Source: a virus. From it: 36,634 nt of DNA. The stretch is from positions 1-36,634 of the IMG/VR virus record IMGVR_UViG_3300021960_000225. One strand, written 5' to 3'. The notes beneath the pieces are model-generated. The model was not told the DNA's origin. It saw only the letters and a list, made by a program, of their open reading frames with translations, and did no database searches. Position numbers and translations under genes: made by a program. Every line of letters begins with the position of its first letter. The first letter of the stretch is position 1. Shown here in pieces: positions 17,684-23,640 of this stretch.

Positions 17684-17782
17684 TTACTTCTTCTTACCCT
17701 CTTTACCTTTATTATTCTTTTTACTTACTTTTATCTCTTTTTTCTCTTTAATAGATACTTTATGTTCAATATGTCCAAGCAT
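17684..17782 (-). CDS. Possible 32-aa Lys-rich protein, or frameshifted tail of TerS
   Basis: From ATG 17782 the frame reads MLGHIEHKVSIKEKKE and then a Lys/Asn/Gly-rich tail. The same frame is open upstream through the last codons of terS and would read SDWSGLLQMLGHIEH immediately after the terS stop if the ribosome slipped +1 at AAG TGA. No ribosome-binding site precedes the ATG. It may be a tiny separate gene, the tail of a frameshifted TerS, or chance. Confidence 0.35.
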   Translation of the reverse strand: MLGHIEHKVSIKEKKEIKVSKKNNKGKEGKKK

Positions 17783-17801
17783 CTGAAGTAAACCAGACCA
17801 A

Positions 17802-18230
17802 TCACTTCTCGAAGCTAACTTTGATCTCTCCACCATCTACCCCTGATATTTCCAATTGATCTTTATTACCATATACTCTTGGTGCTAGCTTGCTTGCTCG
17901 GAAGGTTTGAAGGTTTATGTGATGTCGCATCATGTTTACATAATCTCTGTTTGTTCGGCCTGCTTTATTTTCTTCTTTTGACTCGGCCAATGCTTTCTCG
18001 GATAGTTCTGTTGTCTCTGCCATCATCCATTCAATACCATCTGCTTTTGCTTCAGTGTATCTCTTACGAAGATCAGGATACTCAGGATTGTTTAGCCACT
18101 GCCTAAATGACTCCCAGTAAACGTCGTGTTTCTTTAATGCTTTTTTAATACTGACTCCATGCGCCAATTCATTCATTATCTTATCGATTAATTCTTCTGA
18201 ATATTTGCTTGGTCGTCCTGTTTTTTCCAT
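17802..18230 (-). CDS. terS: Terminase small subunit, 142 aa
   Basis: The N-terminus RPSKYSEELIDKIMNELAHG with GVSIKKALKKHDVYWESFRQWL is the helix-turn-helix typical of TerS (DNA recognition at the packaging start). A central helical region (WMMAETTELSEKALAESKEE, TNRDYVNMMRHHINLQTFRASKLAPRVYGNK) is the usual oligomerisation core, and the C-terminus is short. It pairs with terL about 780 bases downstream. The start overlaps the preceding small zinc-finger gene by 43 bases. See the separate entry on a possible +1 extension. Confidence 0.85.
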   Translation of the reverse strand: MEKTGRPSKYSEELIDKIMNELAHGVSIKKALKKHDVYWESFRQWLNNPEYPDLRKRYTEAKADGIEWMMAETTELSEKALAESKEENKAGRTNRDYVNMMRHHINLQTFRASKLAPRVYGNKDQLEISGVDGGEIKVSFEK

Positions 18231-18394
18231 TTGTTGTCCATATGTTGACTACAATACCATGTATGCATGTAATCATTACTAAAAATGCCTATATCTCCAC
18301 AAATATGACATTTTTGATGTTCTTGTTGTTGTTCTCGGGTTTTTTCGAAAAACCACATTCCACTAATGTACTGTTTGACTCTGCGTTTCACCAT
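18188..18394 (-). CDS. Small zinc-finger-like protein, 68 aa
   Basis: CHICGDIGIFSNDYMHTWYC followed by SQH gives CxxC...C..H, a possible single zinc-binding site (residues about 29-51). A basic N-terminus (MVKRRVKQYIS) and a Gln/Lys-rich C-terminus flank it. It overlaps terS by 43 bases and the preceding 44-residue gene by 32 bases, more than most neighbours. The zinc pattern supports a real gene; function unknown. Confidence 0.5.
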   Translation of the reverse strand: MVKRRVKQYISGMWFFEKTREQQQEHQKCHICGDIGIFSNDYMHTWYCSQHMDNKWKKQDDQANIQKN

Positions 18395-18497
18395 GTAAGG
18401 CTAAAAGTTGATTAGAAAAGAGATTTGCTTCGTCATGGCTGGCAAAACCGACAATTCTGACCAAAACCGCTGGTTCTTCATCATTTGTCTCCCTCAT
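18363..18497 (-). CDS. Small protein, 44 aa, unknown
   Basis: From ATG 18497 the frame reads MRETNDEEPAVLVRIVGFAS then HDEANLFSNQLLALHGE and ends at TAG 18363-18365. The VxVxGFAS-D/EEAxxFxxxLL pattern is coherent alpha/beta protein sequence and codes in the one frame without a stop, filling the space between the flanking genes. It overlaps the preceding gene by 17 bases. No ribosome-binding site is evident; translation may be coupled. Confidence 0.55.
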   Translation of the reverse strand: MRETNDEEPAVLVRIVGFASHDEANLFSNQLLALHGETQSQTVH

Positions 18498-18786
18498 TAC
18501 TGTAAATTGTAAATTGTCTGGGTCGAAAAAAAACATTTTTAAGTAAATCCTCTGTATCTCGTAGTTTTAAGTGTCTTTGGGCCCTTAATCTGTTGTATAA
18601 GTGCACAATGTAGTCTTTCGACGTGTCGGCATAGTCAGAAACTAATTTTATGTCCTCGCTGGACATCCAATCAACGGCTTGCTGTCTAATTTTGCGATTT
18701 TGGTAATTTACCTCAGAAAATAACCCTAATGCGTCTGTAATAGCTTGGATAATCACTGACCGCCAAAGTTTAATCTCTGGTGTCAT
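18481..18786 (-). CDS. Small phage protein (LWRxVIxQAIxDA type), 101 aa
   Basis: The opening EIKLWRSVIIQAITDALGL, then RKIRQQAVDWMSSEDIKLVSDYA and SKDYIVHLYNRL, follows a small helical protein pattern often seen immediately before terminase genes (WRxVIxQAxxDA...AxxWLxSxDFxxVCxxAxxDP). Function not known to me. It is the first gene of the leftward late region, with AAGGAAAATATG at its start, and its promoter probably lies in 18800-18850. Confidence 0.72.
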   Translation of the reverse strand: MTPEIKLWRSVIIQAITDALGLFSEVNYQNRKIRQQAVDWMSSEDIKLVSDYADTSKDYIVHLYNRLRAQRHLKLRDTEDLLKNVFFRPRQFTIYSNEGDK

Positions 18787-18816
18787 ATTTTCCTTAATTT
18801 TTAACGGAATTCTAGT

Positions 18817-18850
18817 GTTATCAACGTTTTACCTTAGTTCTGCAACGTTT
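18817..18850 (-). promoter_or_regulatory. Candidate leftward (late) promoter with two CAACGTTT repeats
   Basis: On the minus strand TTGCAG (18845-18840) and GATAAC (18822-18817) are separated by 17 bases, a plausible sigma70-like pair 31 bases before the first late gene. The plus-strand octamer CAACGTTT occurs at 18822-18829 and 18843-18850, 21 bp (two helical turns) apart, covering the two boxes, so it could bind an activator or repressor. The -10 box is weak. Confidence 0.45.
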
Positions 18851-18895
18851 GTAACCCCTACATTTATAGAACATTCACTTTTTTTATAATATTGT

Positions 18896-18934
18896 TTGAC
18901 ATATAACAATGTTATACTCTATAACAATGTTTAT
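18896..18934 (+). promoter_or_regulatory. Promoter with two palindromic operators, same layout as at 9624
   Basis: TTGACA (18896-18901), the perfect 15-mer TATAACAATGTTATA (18902-18916), CTC, then TATAACAATGTTTAT (18920-18934), whose TATAAC is the -10 box at 18-base spacing. A 12-bp palindrome TGTTTATAAACA (18928-18939) overlaps the second copy and also occurs after the repressor-like gene at 22009-22020. Unlike at 9660, the gene has a leader with a good ribosome-binding site. Confidence 0.75.
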
Positions 18935-18952
18935 AAACAAAAAGGAGTTATT

Positions 18953-19201
18953 ATGAATAAATCAACTACACTACTAGATGTTTGGAGTAAACTTTTAAGA
19001 AGTAGTAATATTAATTATGTTGATAGCGTTGAAATTGAAACTAATAAAAAAGGTGACAAAGTAGGTTTTGTTAATGCTACAAATGAAAGTGAATTAACAA
19101 TTAAATTTGAAAGTCATTGTGAGGACCCAACAGCTTATTATAAATTTAATACTACTTACAAATTAGTAAAAATTGACGAAACTGTAGAAAAAATAACTTA
19201 A
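18953..19201 (+). CDS. Small protein of the second plus-strand island, 82 aa, unknown
   Basis: ATG 18953 is chosen because AAAAGGAG precedes it; an in-frame TTG at 18896 would translate the promoter. The sequence is beta-rich after a short N-terminal helix (LLDVWSKLLRSSN, DSVEIETNKKGDKVGFVNAT, ELTIKFESHCED). No family recognised. It forms an operon with 19218-19445 under the operator-bearing promoter and is flanked by leftward genes. Confidence 0.72.
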   Translation: MNKSTTLLDVWSKLLRSSNINYVDSVEIETNKKGDKVGFVNATNESELTIKFESHCEDPTAYYKFNTTYKLVKIDETVEKIT

Positions 19202-19217
19202 ACAAAAAGGAGTAACT

Positions 19218-19445
19218 ATGACCGATGACATTAGTAATTTAAAATTAGCATCGACGATAGCTTCATTAGGAAGCATTTTAGGTGGTACAAAAACTAAAGC
19301 GGAAGATATAGCTTGGAAAAAGCGTATGCTTAAAACCCAACAAGGTATAGAATTTCCTGCTGATTTTGACTTACTTCCTGAAGATGAACAATTAAAACGA
19401 TTAGATAGTGCAATTAATGTTAACTTGGATAAAGATAATCAGTGA
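19218..19445 (+). CDS. Second gene of the plus-strand island, 75 aa, unknown
   Basis: Starts ATG with AAAAAGGAG upstream, 16 bases after the previous stop. The sequence is mostly helical: SNLKLASTIASLGSILGGTK, KAEDIAWKKRMLKTQQG, FPADFDLLPEDEQLKRLDSA. The N-terminal segment could be a weak membrane or amphipathic helix. No family recognised. A hairpin terminator follows at 19504. Confidence 0.7.
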   Translation: MTDDISNLKLASTIASLGSILGGTKTKAEDIAWKKRMLKTQQGIEFPADFDLLPEDEQLKRLDSAINVNLDKDNQ

Positions 19446-19503
19446 GTTTACGCTTTGGGTTGCTTTTACTTGCTGTTTTATTTTTATTATATCTTTTGTA
19501 ATC

Positions 19504-19521
19504 TAGGGCCTTCGGGCCCTA
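19504..19521 (+). terminator. Rho-independent terminator of the plus-strand island
   Basis: TAGGGCC, a TTCG tetraloop and GGCCCTA form a 7-bp GC-rich stem, followed on the plus strand by CTTTATTTTAAAA. The TTCG loop is one of the most stabilising tetraloops. It closes the operon 18953-19445 and overlaps by 3 bases the stop codon of the convergent gene 19519-20034. Confidence 0.8.
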
Positions 19522-20034
19522 CTTTATTTTAAAATACTCGATAAGAGTATCTAAACCTTCTCTTAATTTATTTATCTTACGTCCTACTGATTGATCATTA
19601 ACACAACAATCCCAAATAATACTTTGATGTTGTATAGCAAAACGTAATGCATCATGTAACTGCTGGTAGGTATCTATTTTATCAACGGTAATACTTTCTT
19701 TACCTGAATGTACCATAGCTAGGAAGCTGGTATAATTTGGTGTTACTCTCTCCTGAATGTTTGACCTGTCGGCTAAATCTCTAATTCGAGCGCCAGCTAA
19801 ATATCGTTTGTCGTTACTTTCTCTGTTGATTGGATTTAATAATTTTCTACGTTTGTAGACTACGAGTATGTGATCGTCGATACGTTGTAAGTGTCGTTGT
19901 CCTTGGCTTGGATAGACGACGTGAAATTTAGCGTTATCAACGGGACGAATTAAAACATTATGTTTATCATCTTTAATTAGTTGGCTAGAACCAAAATCAG
20001 ATAACTCAACTTTTTTCTTTTTTCTTTTTACCAT
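19519..20034 (-). CDS. Unknown protein of the replication cluster, 171 aa
   Basis: Begins with a poly-basic stretch (MVKRKKKKVELSDFG). The RYLAGARIRDLADRSNIQER segment followed near the end by IIWDCCVNDQSVGRKINKLREGLDTLIEYF resembles the ending of a family seen in alphaproteobacteria and their phages (VCC...LxxxLDxLxxxY; DUF6456-like, from memory). Two adjacent Cys lie at about 141-142. It is the third gene after the winged-helix and initiator genes and overlaps the initiator by 7 bases. Possible regulator or antitermination-type protein; not established. Confidence 0.65.
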   Translation of the reverse strand: MVKRKKKKVELSDFGSSQLIKDDKHNVLIRPVDNAKFHVVYPSQGQRHLQRIDDHILVVYKRRKLLNPINRESNDKRYLAGARIRDLADRSNIQERVTPNYTSFLAMVHSGKESITVDKIDTYQQLHDALRFAIQHQSIIWDCCVNDQSVGRKINKLREGLDTLIEYFKIK

Positions 20035-20831
20035 GCTTTAAATTCATCTTCGGTAATTAAATTTTCTGCTTTCATTCGGTAAACCATGTCATCACTAATC
20101 GCTGTACTTCTCATTCCTTTTTTAACCCAAGGAACCCATTTTAAATAAGCATCATCTTTTTTTATTGGTATAAATTCACTTTTAGGTTCAGACATAGTAT
20201 AATTTTCCCATCGTTTTTGATTAATCCATGTCGCTACCATTGGAACACCTAAACTTTTACTTTGTTGAAAAGCAGAAAAATCATTGTACGTATCTCTAAC
20301 TTTATTTAGTAATTCAGTATCCTTAGTGTTTTTAAAAAATGTCTTAGCTTTAACGGTACTACCTTTATTTTTTCCAACGTAATTAAATGACTTCCACCAC
20401 TCCTCAAAAGCCTTTTCATCAATAGTATTATTTCCTTTATTATATCCTTTATTATGTTTGTTATCGGTTGGTGTATCGTTTGGTGTATCTTGATACTTGT
20501 CATAATGGCAGATTGTAAGGATGTCTGGCGTATCGGCTGGTGTATCGTTTGGTGTATCGGTTGAAATCGTCGAAAATTTTTTTAATTTATCTAAAAACCG
20601 TTGAACTCTAGACTTATCCCACCCCCATGCTTCGGCCATGTAAGTTAATGAACAACACAATTGACCACGTTTTAAAAAAATAGTTTTATCTTTTATGCGG
20701 TACACTCTATCAACAAAGCTAGCTTCTAATAATAACCACATAAATGCACCCTTCTCACAAAACTCTTGTCCTCGTTTTTGTAATGCAGGATGATATAAAA
20801 TACTTCTATCTATTTTGATGTAACCATTCAT
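20028..20831 (-). CDS. Phage replication initiator (O/DnaD-like winged helix), 267 aa
   Basis: The N-terminal 90 residues (YIKIDRSILYHPALQ, EKGAFMWLLLEASFVDR, RGQLCCSLTYMAEAWGWDKS, RVQRFLDKLKKF) match the winged-helix domain typical of phage replication initiators. A low-complexity linker with DTPNDTPADTP and DTPNDTPTD follows, then a C-terminal FEEWWKSFNYVGKNKGS domain that often contacts a helicase or loader. The start overlaps the preceding gene's stop (ATGA). The linker DNA carries 12-bp iterons, as the lambda O gene does at its origin. Confidence 0.75.
   Translation of the reverse strand: MNGYIKIDRSILYHPALQKRGQEFCEKGAFMWLLLEASFVDRVYRIKDKTIFLKRGQLCCSLTYMAEAWGWDKSRVQRFLDKLKKFSTISTDTPNDTPADTPDILTICHYDKYQDTPNDTPTDNKHNKGYNKGNNTIDEKAFEEWWKSFNYVGKNKGSTVKAKTFFKNTKDTELLNKVRDTYNDFSAFQQSKSLGVPMVATWINQKRWENYTMSEPKSEFIPIKKDDAYLKWVPWVKKGMRSTAISDDMVYRMKAENLITEDEFKAW
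20469..20558. repeat. Five 12-bp iterons inside the initiator gene, candidate replication origin
   Basis: TGGTGTATC occurs at 20469-20477, 20481-20489, 20538-20546 and 20550-20558, and TGGCGTATC at 20526-20534. The start points give two groups with exactly 12-bp steps (20469, 20481; 20526, 20538, 20550). The flanks are AT-rich (20410-20460 and 20573-20600). The repeats encode the DTPx linker. This is the layout of lambdoid origins, in which the initiator binds iterons within its own gene; alternatively it is only coding-sequence slippage. Confidence 0.55.
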
Positions 20832-21070
20832 AGAATTCGTATTGTCCTTTTTTTATAGCGTTGATAAGTTAACCATCCTCTGTCTTTGAGACACATAATA
20901 TATCTTGCAACTTCAGATTTATTTTTAAATCCTGCACCATCTTTAATTTCTTCAAAACTAGGTGCTAAAGAGTTGGATTGTATAAAATCAGTAATAAACA
21001 ATAAAACTCTTTTCATGTTCTTTGTTAAGGGTATTTTTTGCATATTATGATCACAGTTTGGGCATTTCAC
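20828..21070 (-). CDS. Small winged-helix protein with N-terminal CxxC, LexA-type DNA-binding domain, 80 aa
   Basis: CPNCDHN (3-9) is a single CxxC knuckle. Residues 17-78 (NMKRVLLFITDFIQSNSLAP, SFEEIKDGAGFKNKSEVARY, IMCLKDRGWLTYQRYKKRT) match the winged-helix DNA-binding domain at the start of LexA, without any peptidase domain. It is the first gene of the leftward replication cluster, divergent from the repressor-like gene at 21239, a common position for a Cro-like or antirepressor regulator. Confidence 0.75.
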   Translation of the reverse strand: MKCPNCDHNMQKIPLTKNMKRVLLFITDFIQSNSLAPSFEEIKDGAGFKNKSEVARYIMCLKDRGWLTYQRYKKRTIRIL

Positions 21071-21130
21071 TTTAAACTTTCTAAGTCCTAATTTAATTAT
21101 TGTTGGAAAAGTGGGAAAATCTTATCCAAT

Positions 21131-21216
21131 ATTTGACAAAATATATTTTTAAATAAAATTGTCAAATTATCTTTACATTGTAAAAAAGATTCTATAAATA
21201 AAATGTTTGTAAACAT
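21131..21216. promoter_or_regulatory. Divergent regulatory region of repressor-like and replication genes
   Basis: A 9-bp inverted repeat, ATTTGACAA (21131-21139) and TTGTCAAAT (21159-21167), places a TTGACA -35-like box on each strand, facing each other. CTTTACATTGT (21171-21181) follows and recurs at 21962-21972. A candidate plus-strand promoter uses TTTACA (21172-21177) and TAAATA (21195-21200). ATGTTTGTAAACAT (21203-21216) is a near-palindrome just before the gene. Overlapping promoters and operators of this kind suggest a lysis-lysogeny switch. Confidence 0.55.
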
Positions 21217-21238
21217 TTATGAATTAAGGTAGTTTTTT

Positions 21239-21961
21239 ATGCAAATGAAACTCTTAGATCAAAAAAAATATTTAATTAACTTAAATGCGTTAATTAAAGA
21301 AAAAGGTCATACACCAAGATCAATATCTTTAATGACTGCTGATGCACCTATCGGTTATGGGTCAATGTCTCATCAAACTATTTATTCAATTTTAAAAGGC
21401 GATACGGATGCCAAATTTTGGCAACTGCAAGAATTAGCTAGAGTTTTACAAGTAAAAATAAATCGTATTATCAGTGACAATATCATTAAAACAGAAATTA
21501 TTGAGAAATTTGATTATGAAAAATTTCATTTTATGCCTAGAAATTATGATGAACCAATAGAAGTTATTTATTTTTTAAATAATGCATATTTAAAACCAAC
21601 ACAAAAAGCATTTTTTTGGGGTTCTCATAAAAATAATAAAATTCCTGCTTTTTCTCTTATTGATTTTGACCACAAAAATTGGATTGAGGACAAAGAATTA
21701 AAAGAGAGATTACTTAATGTTGATGTGTTTGTTCAAAGAGAATTAAATAATATGTTTTATTTTGGTCAAGTTTTAGAATTTAACAAAGATGGCACTTGCG
21801 TTTTTCAATGGTGGCAAAGCAAAGTACAAAACAAAAAAGATGGTAAATTAAAAGATATTTCAACTATTATAAAAAATTGCCGTTTTAATGCTATTTATCC
21901 ACGAATAACTACAGCGACTTTATTTGACGAAGATTATAAAATAGAACAAATTTCTATATAA
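21239..21961 (+). CDS. Repressor-like protein with N-terminal HTH, unusual C-terminal domain, 240 aa
   Basis: Residues 10-85 read as a CI/XRE-type HTH (LINLNALIKEKGHTPRSISL, SHQTIYSILKGDTDAKFWQL, QELARVLQVKINRII), with the SHQTIYSILKG helix the probable recognition helix. The C-terminal 150 residues lack the Ala-Gly cleavage site and Ser/Lys dyad of LexA/CI peptidases; they contain aromatic stretches (KAFFWGSHKNNKIPAFSLID, CVFQWWQSK). It lies between the divergent replication cluster and the early operon, flanked on both sides by the same operator-like motifs. It is the best candidate for the immunity repressor, but the peptidase-less C-terminus means induction would differ from lambda. Confidence 0.7.
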   Translation: MQMKLLDQKKYLINLNALIKEKGHTPRSISLMTADAPIGYGSMSHQTIYSILKGDTDAKFWQLQELARVLQVKINRIISDNIIKTEIIEKFDYEKFHFMPRNYDEPIEVIYFLNNAYLKPTQKAFFWGSHKNNKIPAFSLIDFDHKNWIEDKELKERLLNVDVFVQRELNNMFYFGQVLEFNKDGTCVFQWWQSKVQNKKDGKLKDISTIIKNCRFNAIYPRITTATLFDEDYKIEQISI

Positions 21962-22020
21962 CTTTACATTGTCAAAATAACTTGACAAATCTAATTAAAA
22001 TAATTAATTGTTTATAAACA
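21962..22020 (+). promoter_or_regulatory. Candidate early promoter/operator region after the repressor-like gene
   Basis: CTTTACATTGT (21962-21972) is an exact repeat of 21171-21181. TTGTCAA (21969-21975) and TTGACAA (21982-21988) form an inverted pair with a 6-base spacer. TTGACA (21982-21987) is a good -35 box; the matching -10 is only approximate (TAATTG, 22005-22010). TGTTTATAAACA (22009-22020) is a perfect 12-bp palindrome. The region probably drives the rightward early operon and could be bound by the same regulator that binds 21131-21216. Confidence 0.5.
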
Positions 22021-22070
22021 TTAAGAAACATAAGGTTTTTTTGATGGGTTACTAATTGCTAAAAATAATA

Positions 22071-22094
22071 AAGGGGTAGCGTCAACTACCCCTT
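22071..22094. other. Strong hairpin in the leader of the early operon
   Basis: AAGGGGTAG (22071-22079), loop CGTCAA, CTACCCCTT (22086-22094) form a perfect 9-bp stem. On the plus strand there is no T-run after it, so it does not look like a simple rightward terminator; on the minus strand TATTATTTTT follows, so it could stop leftward transcription. It may be an attenuator or stability element 22 bases before the first early gene. Confidence 0.5.
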
Positions 22095-22115
22095 AAACAA
22101 AAAGGACCAAGACCG

Positions 22116-22382
22116 ATGAAATCTAAATCCCAAAAAACACCTATCACACATGATACGTTTTTACAAATACAGGGTATTAGAACACGACTAGACCTTATTT
22201 ATAAAGAGATAGATAAGATACACCGTGAATGTCCTAAAGGGTCTTTAAAGCAACAATTTGGTGAAATTTATGACTCAGGCATTGATATGCTTGATAACCT
22301 TGATGACATTATAGAAAAAAGAATTCCAACTGGTAACTCATCTTTTGCTTTAGAAAACAATAGTTACGGGGGGACGATTTAG
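22116..22382 (+). CDS. First gene of the early operon, helical protein, 88 aa, unknown
   Basis: ATG 22116 has AAAAGGACC upstream. The protein is mostly helical and charged (THDTFLQIQGIRTRLDLIYK, EIDKIHRECPKGSLKQQFGE, GIDMLDNLDDIIEKRIP). No family recognised. Its stop overlaps the GTG start of the nuclease gene, so they are coupled. Confidence 0.7.
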   Translation: MKSKSQKTPITHDTFLQIQGIRTRLDLIYKEIDKIHRECPKGSLKQQFGEIYDSGIDMLDNLDDIIEKRIPTGNSSFALENNSYGGTI

Positions 22383-23020
22383 TGCCTACTATCGCTTATA
22401 AAATAGACGGTAAACGAGTTGCTGGTGTAACGACTAAGATTGGTCGATATAAAAGCGCTGACTCATTAATTCATTGGGCATGGCAATGCGGAATGAACGG
22501 TTTAGATTATCGTGAAGAAAAGAAAAAAGCTGGTGACATAGGTACTGACCTTCATAATCTTGCAGAAGAATACATAAAAGGCAATGAACCATTTATATCG
22601 AAAGACCCTGTGGTACATAATTGTTTTCAACAATTTTTAGAATGGTGGAACAATTATGATTGTGAAGTTATTTGGACTGAAAAAACTTACACAAGTAAAA
22701 AATTAAATTGTGGTGGGTGTCCTGATCTTTTAGTTAAAAAAGATGACAAGTATATTCTAATTGATTTTAAAACTTCTAAAAATATGTACGGTGATCATCT
22801 TATCCAGCTTGGTGCCTACAGTGAGTTAATTAAACTTGAAGATGGTATTGAAGTAGATGAAGCTATCATTGTTCGTTTTCCTAAAGACGATAATCAAACA
22901 CAAATAAAAAAATATTCCAAAAAAGATTTAGCTTTGGGTTCAAAACAATTCAAAAAATATAGTGAATGTTATGAAATCGAAAAATTAATTAACAAAGTAA
23001 TGAGGAGGAAAGATGACTGA
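22382..23020 (+). CDS. PD-(D/E)XK (RecB/Cas4-like) exonuclease, 212 aa
   Basis: GTG start overlapping the previous stop, with GGGGGGAC upstream. Motifs in order: GTDLHNLAEEYI (RecB-type motif with the metal-binding His, about 53-64), GGCPDLLVKKDDKYILIDFK (about 112-131, with PD and DxK) then TSK, and the Q-x-x-x-Y motif LIQLGAYSEL. These define the PD-(D/E)XK nuclease superfamily. In phages such a nuclease next to an annealing protein resects DNA ends for recombination. It overlaps the ERF gene by 8 bases. Confidence 0.82.
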   Translation: MPTIAYKIDGKRVAGVTTKIGRYKSADSLIHWAWQCGMNGLDYREEKKKAGDIGTDLHNLAEEYIKGNEPFISKDPVVHNCFQQFLEWWNNYDCEVIWTEKTYTSKKLNCGGCPDLLVKKDDKYILIDFKTSKNMYGDHLIQLGAYSELIKLEDGIEVDEAIIVRFPKDDNQTQIKKYSKKDLALGSKQFKKYSECYEIEKLINKVMRRKDD

Positions 23021-23465
23021 AAAAGTTTTAGAAGCAATTGAATTAGCTAAAATAGATTTTGAACCATTAGAAAAAAATGGTCAAAATAATTTTTTTAAAA
23101 CACAAACTGGTGAGCCACATAAGTTTAGTACCTTGGCAGATATTAACAAGGCTTGTAAAGATGCATTAATTAAACATGGAATATCTATAAGTTATCAATG
23201 TAAATATAATGAAGGTCTAAATTTTTTAGAAACTACCATTACACATTTAACAAGTGGTCAATTTATTTCATCAACATCTATTATAGGTCATTCAAATTCT
23301 ACAGCACAGCAAATTGGTTCGGGAATATCTTATTTTCGTAGATACCATATTCAAGCAATGCTTAACTTGGAAGCTGACTTTGAAGATGACGGCAATCAAG
23401 CATCAGGCAACAAAACAAACGAGACTTACAAACAAGTAAACAAAAGTAATTATGAAAGACGATAA
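23013..23465 (+). CDS. ERF-family single-strand annealing protein, 150 aa
   Basis: The HKFSTLADINKACKDALIKH segment with GISISYQ, and the GSGISYFRRYHIQAMLNLEADFEDD block (about 108-133), are the conserved signatures of the ERF recombinase family (xAxxSYxRRYxLxxxLxLxxxxDDDGN). It would anneal complementary strands, probably to circularise or recombine the phage genome, together with the nuclease encoded directly upstream. GAGGAGGAAAG precedes the ATG. It is at the short end of the family. Confidence 0.85.
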   Translation: MTEKVLEAIELAKIDFEPLEKNGQNNFFKTQTGEPHKFSTLADINKACKDALIKHGISISYQCKYNEGLNFLETTITHLTSGQFISSTSIIGHSNSTAQQIGSGISYFRRYHIQAMLNLEADFEDDGNQASGNKTNETYKQVNKSNYERR

Positions 23466-23640
23466 TATGAATTTATCTATCAGTTCTCCTGACTATCAAT
23501 GGCGGATAGATAATGTTTGTGTTGGTTTATCACAAGCGGAATGTGTTCAATCAGGAGGGATTTGTTATTCACGGGAAGAAGCGAGTTCAACAACACATTC
23601 CAAAATTAATTTAACGAGGAGTTATAATGGAAAAGAATAA
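23452..23640 (+). CDS. Small Cys-containing protein, 62 aa, unknown
   Basis: The frame overlaps the ERF gene by 14 bases and the next gene by 14. It has three Cys (NVCVGLSQAECVQSGGICYS) in the middle, a spacing suggestive of a small metal or disulphide site. No family recognised. Starts at ATG 23452 or 23467 are both possible; neither has a strong ribosome-binding site. It is retained because it fills the space in the operon. Confidence 0.5.
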   Translation: MKDDNMNLSISSPDYQWRIDNVCVGLSQAECVQSGGICYSREEASSTTHSKINLTRSYNGKE

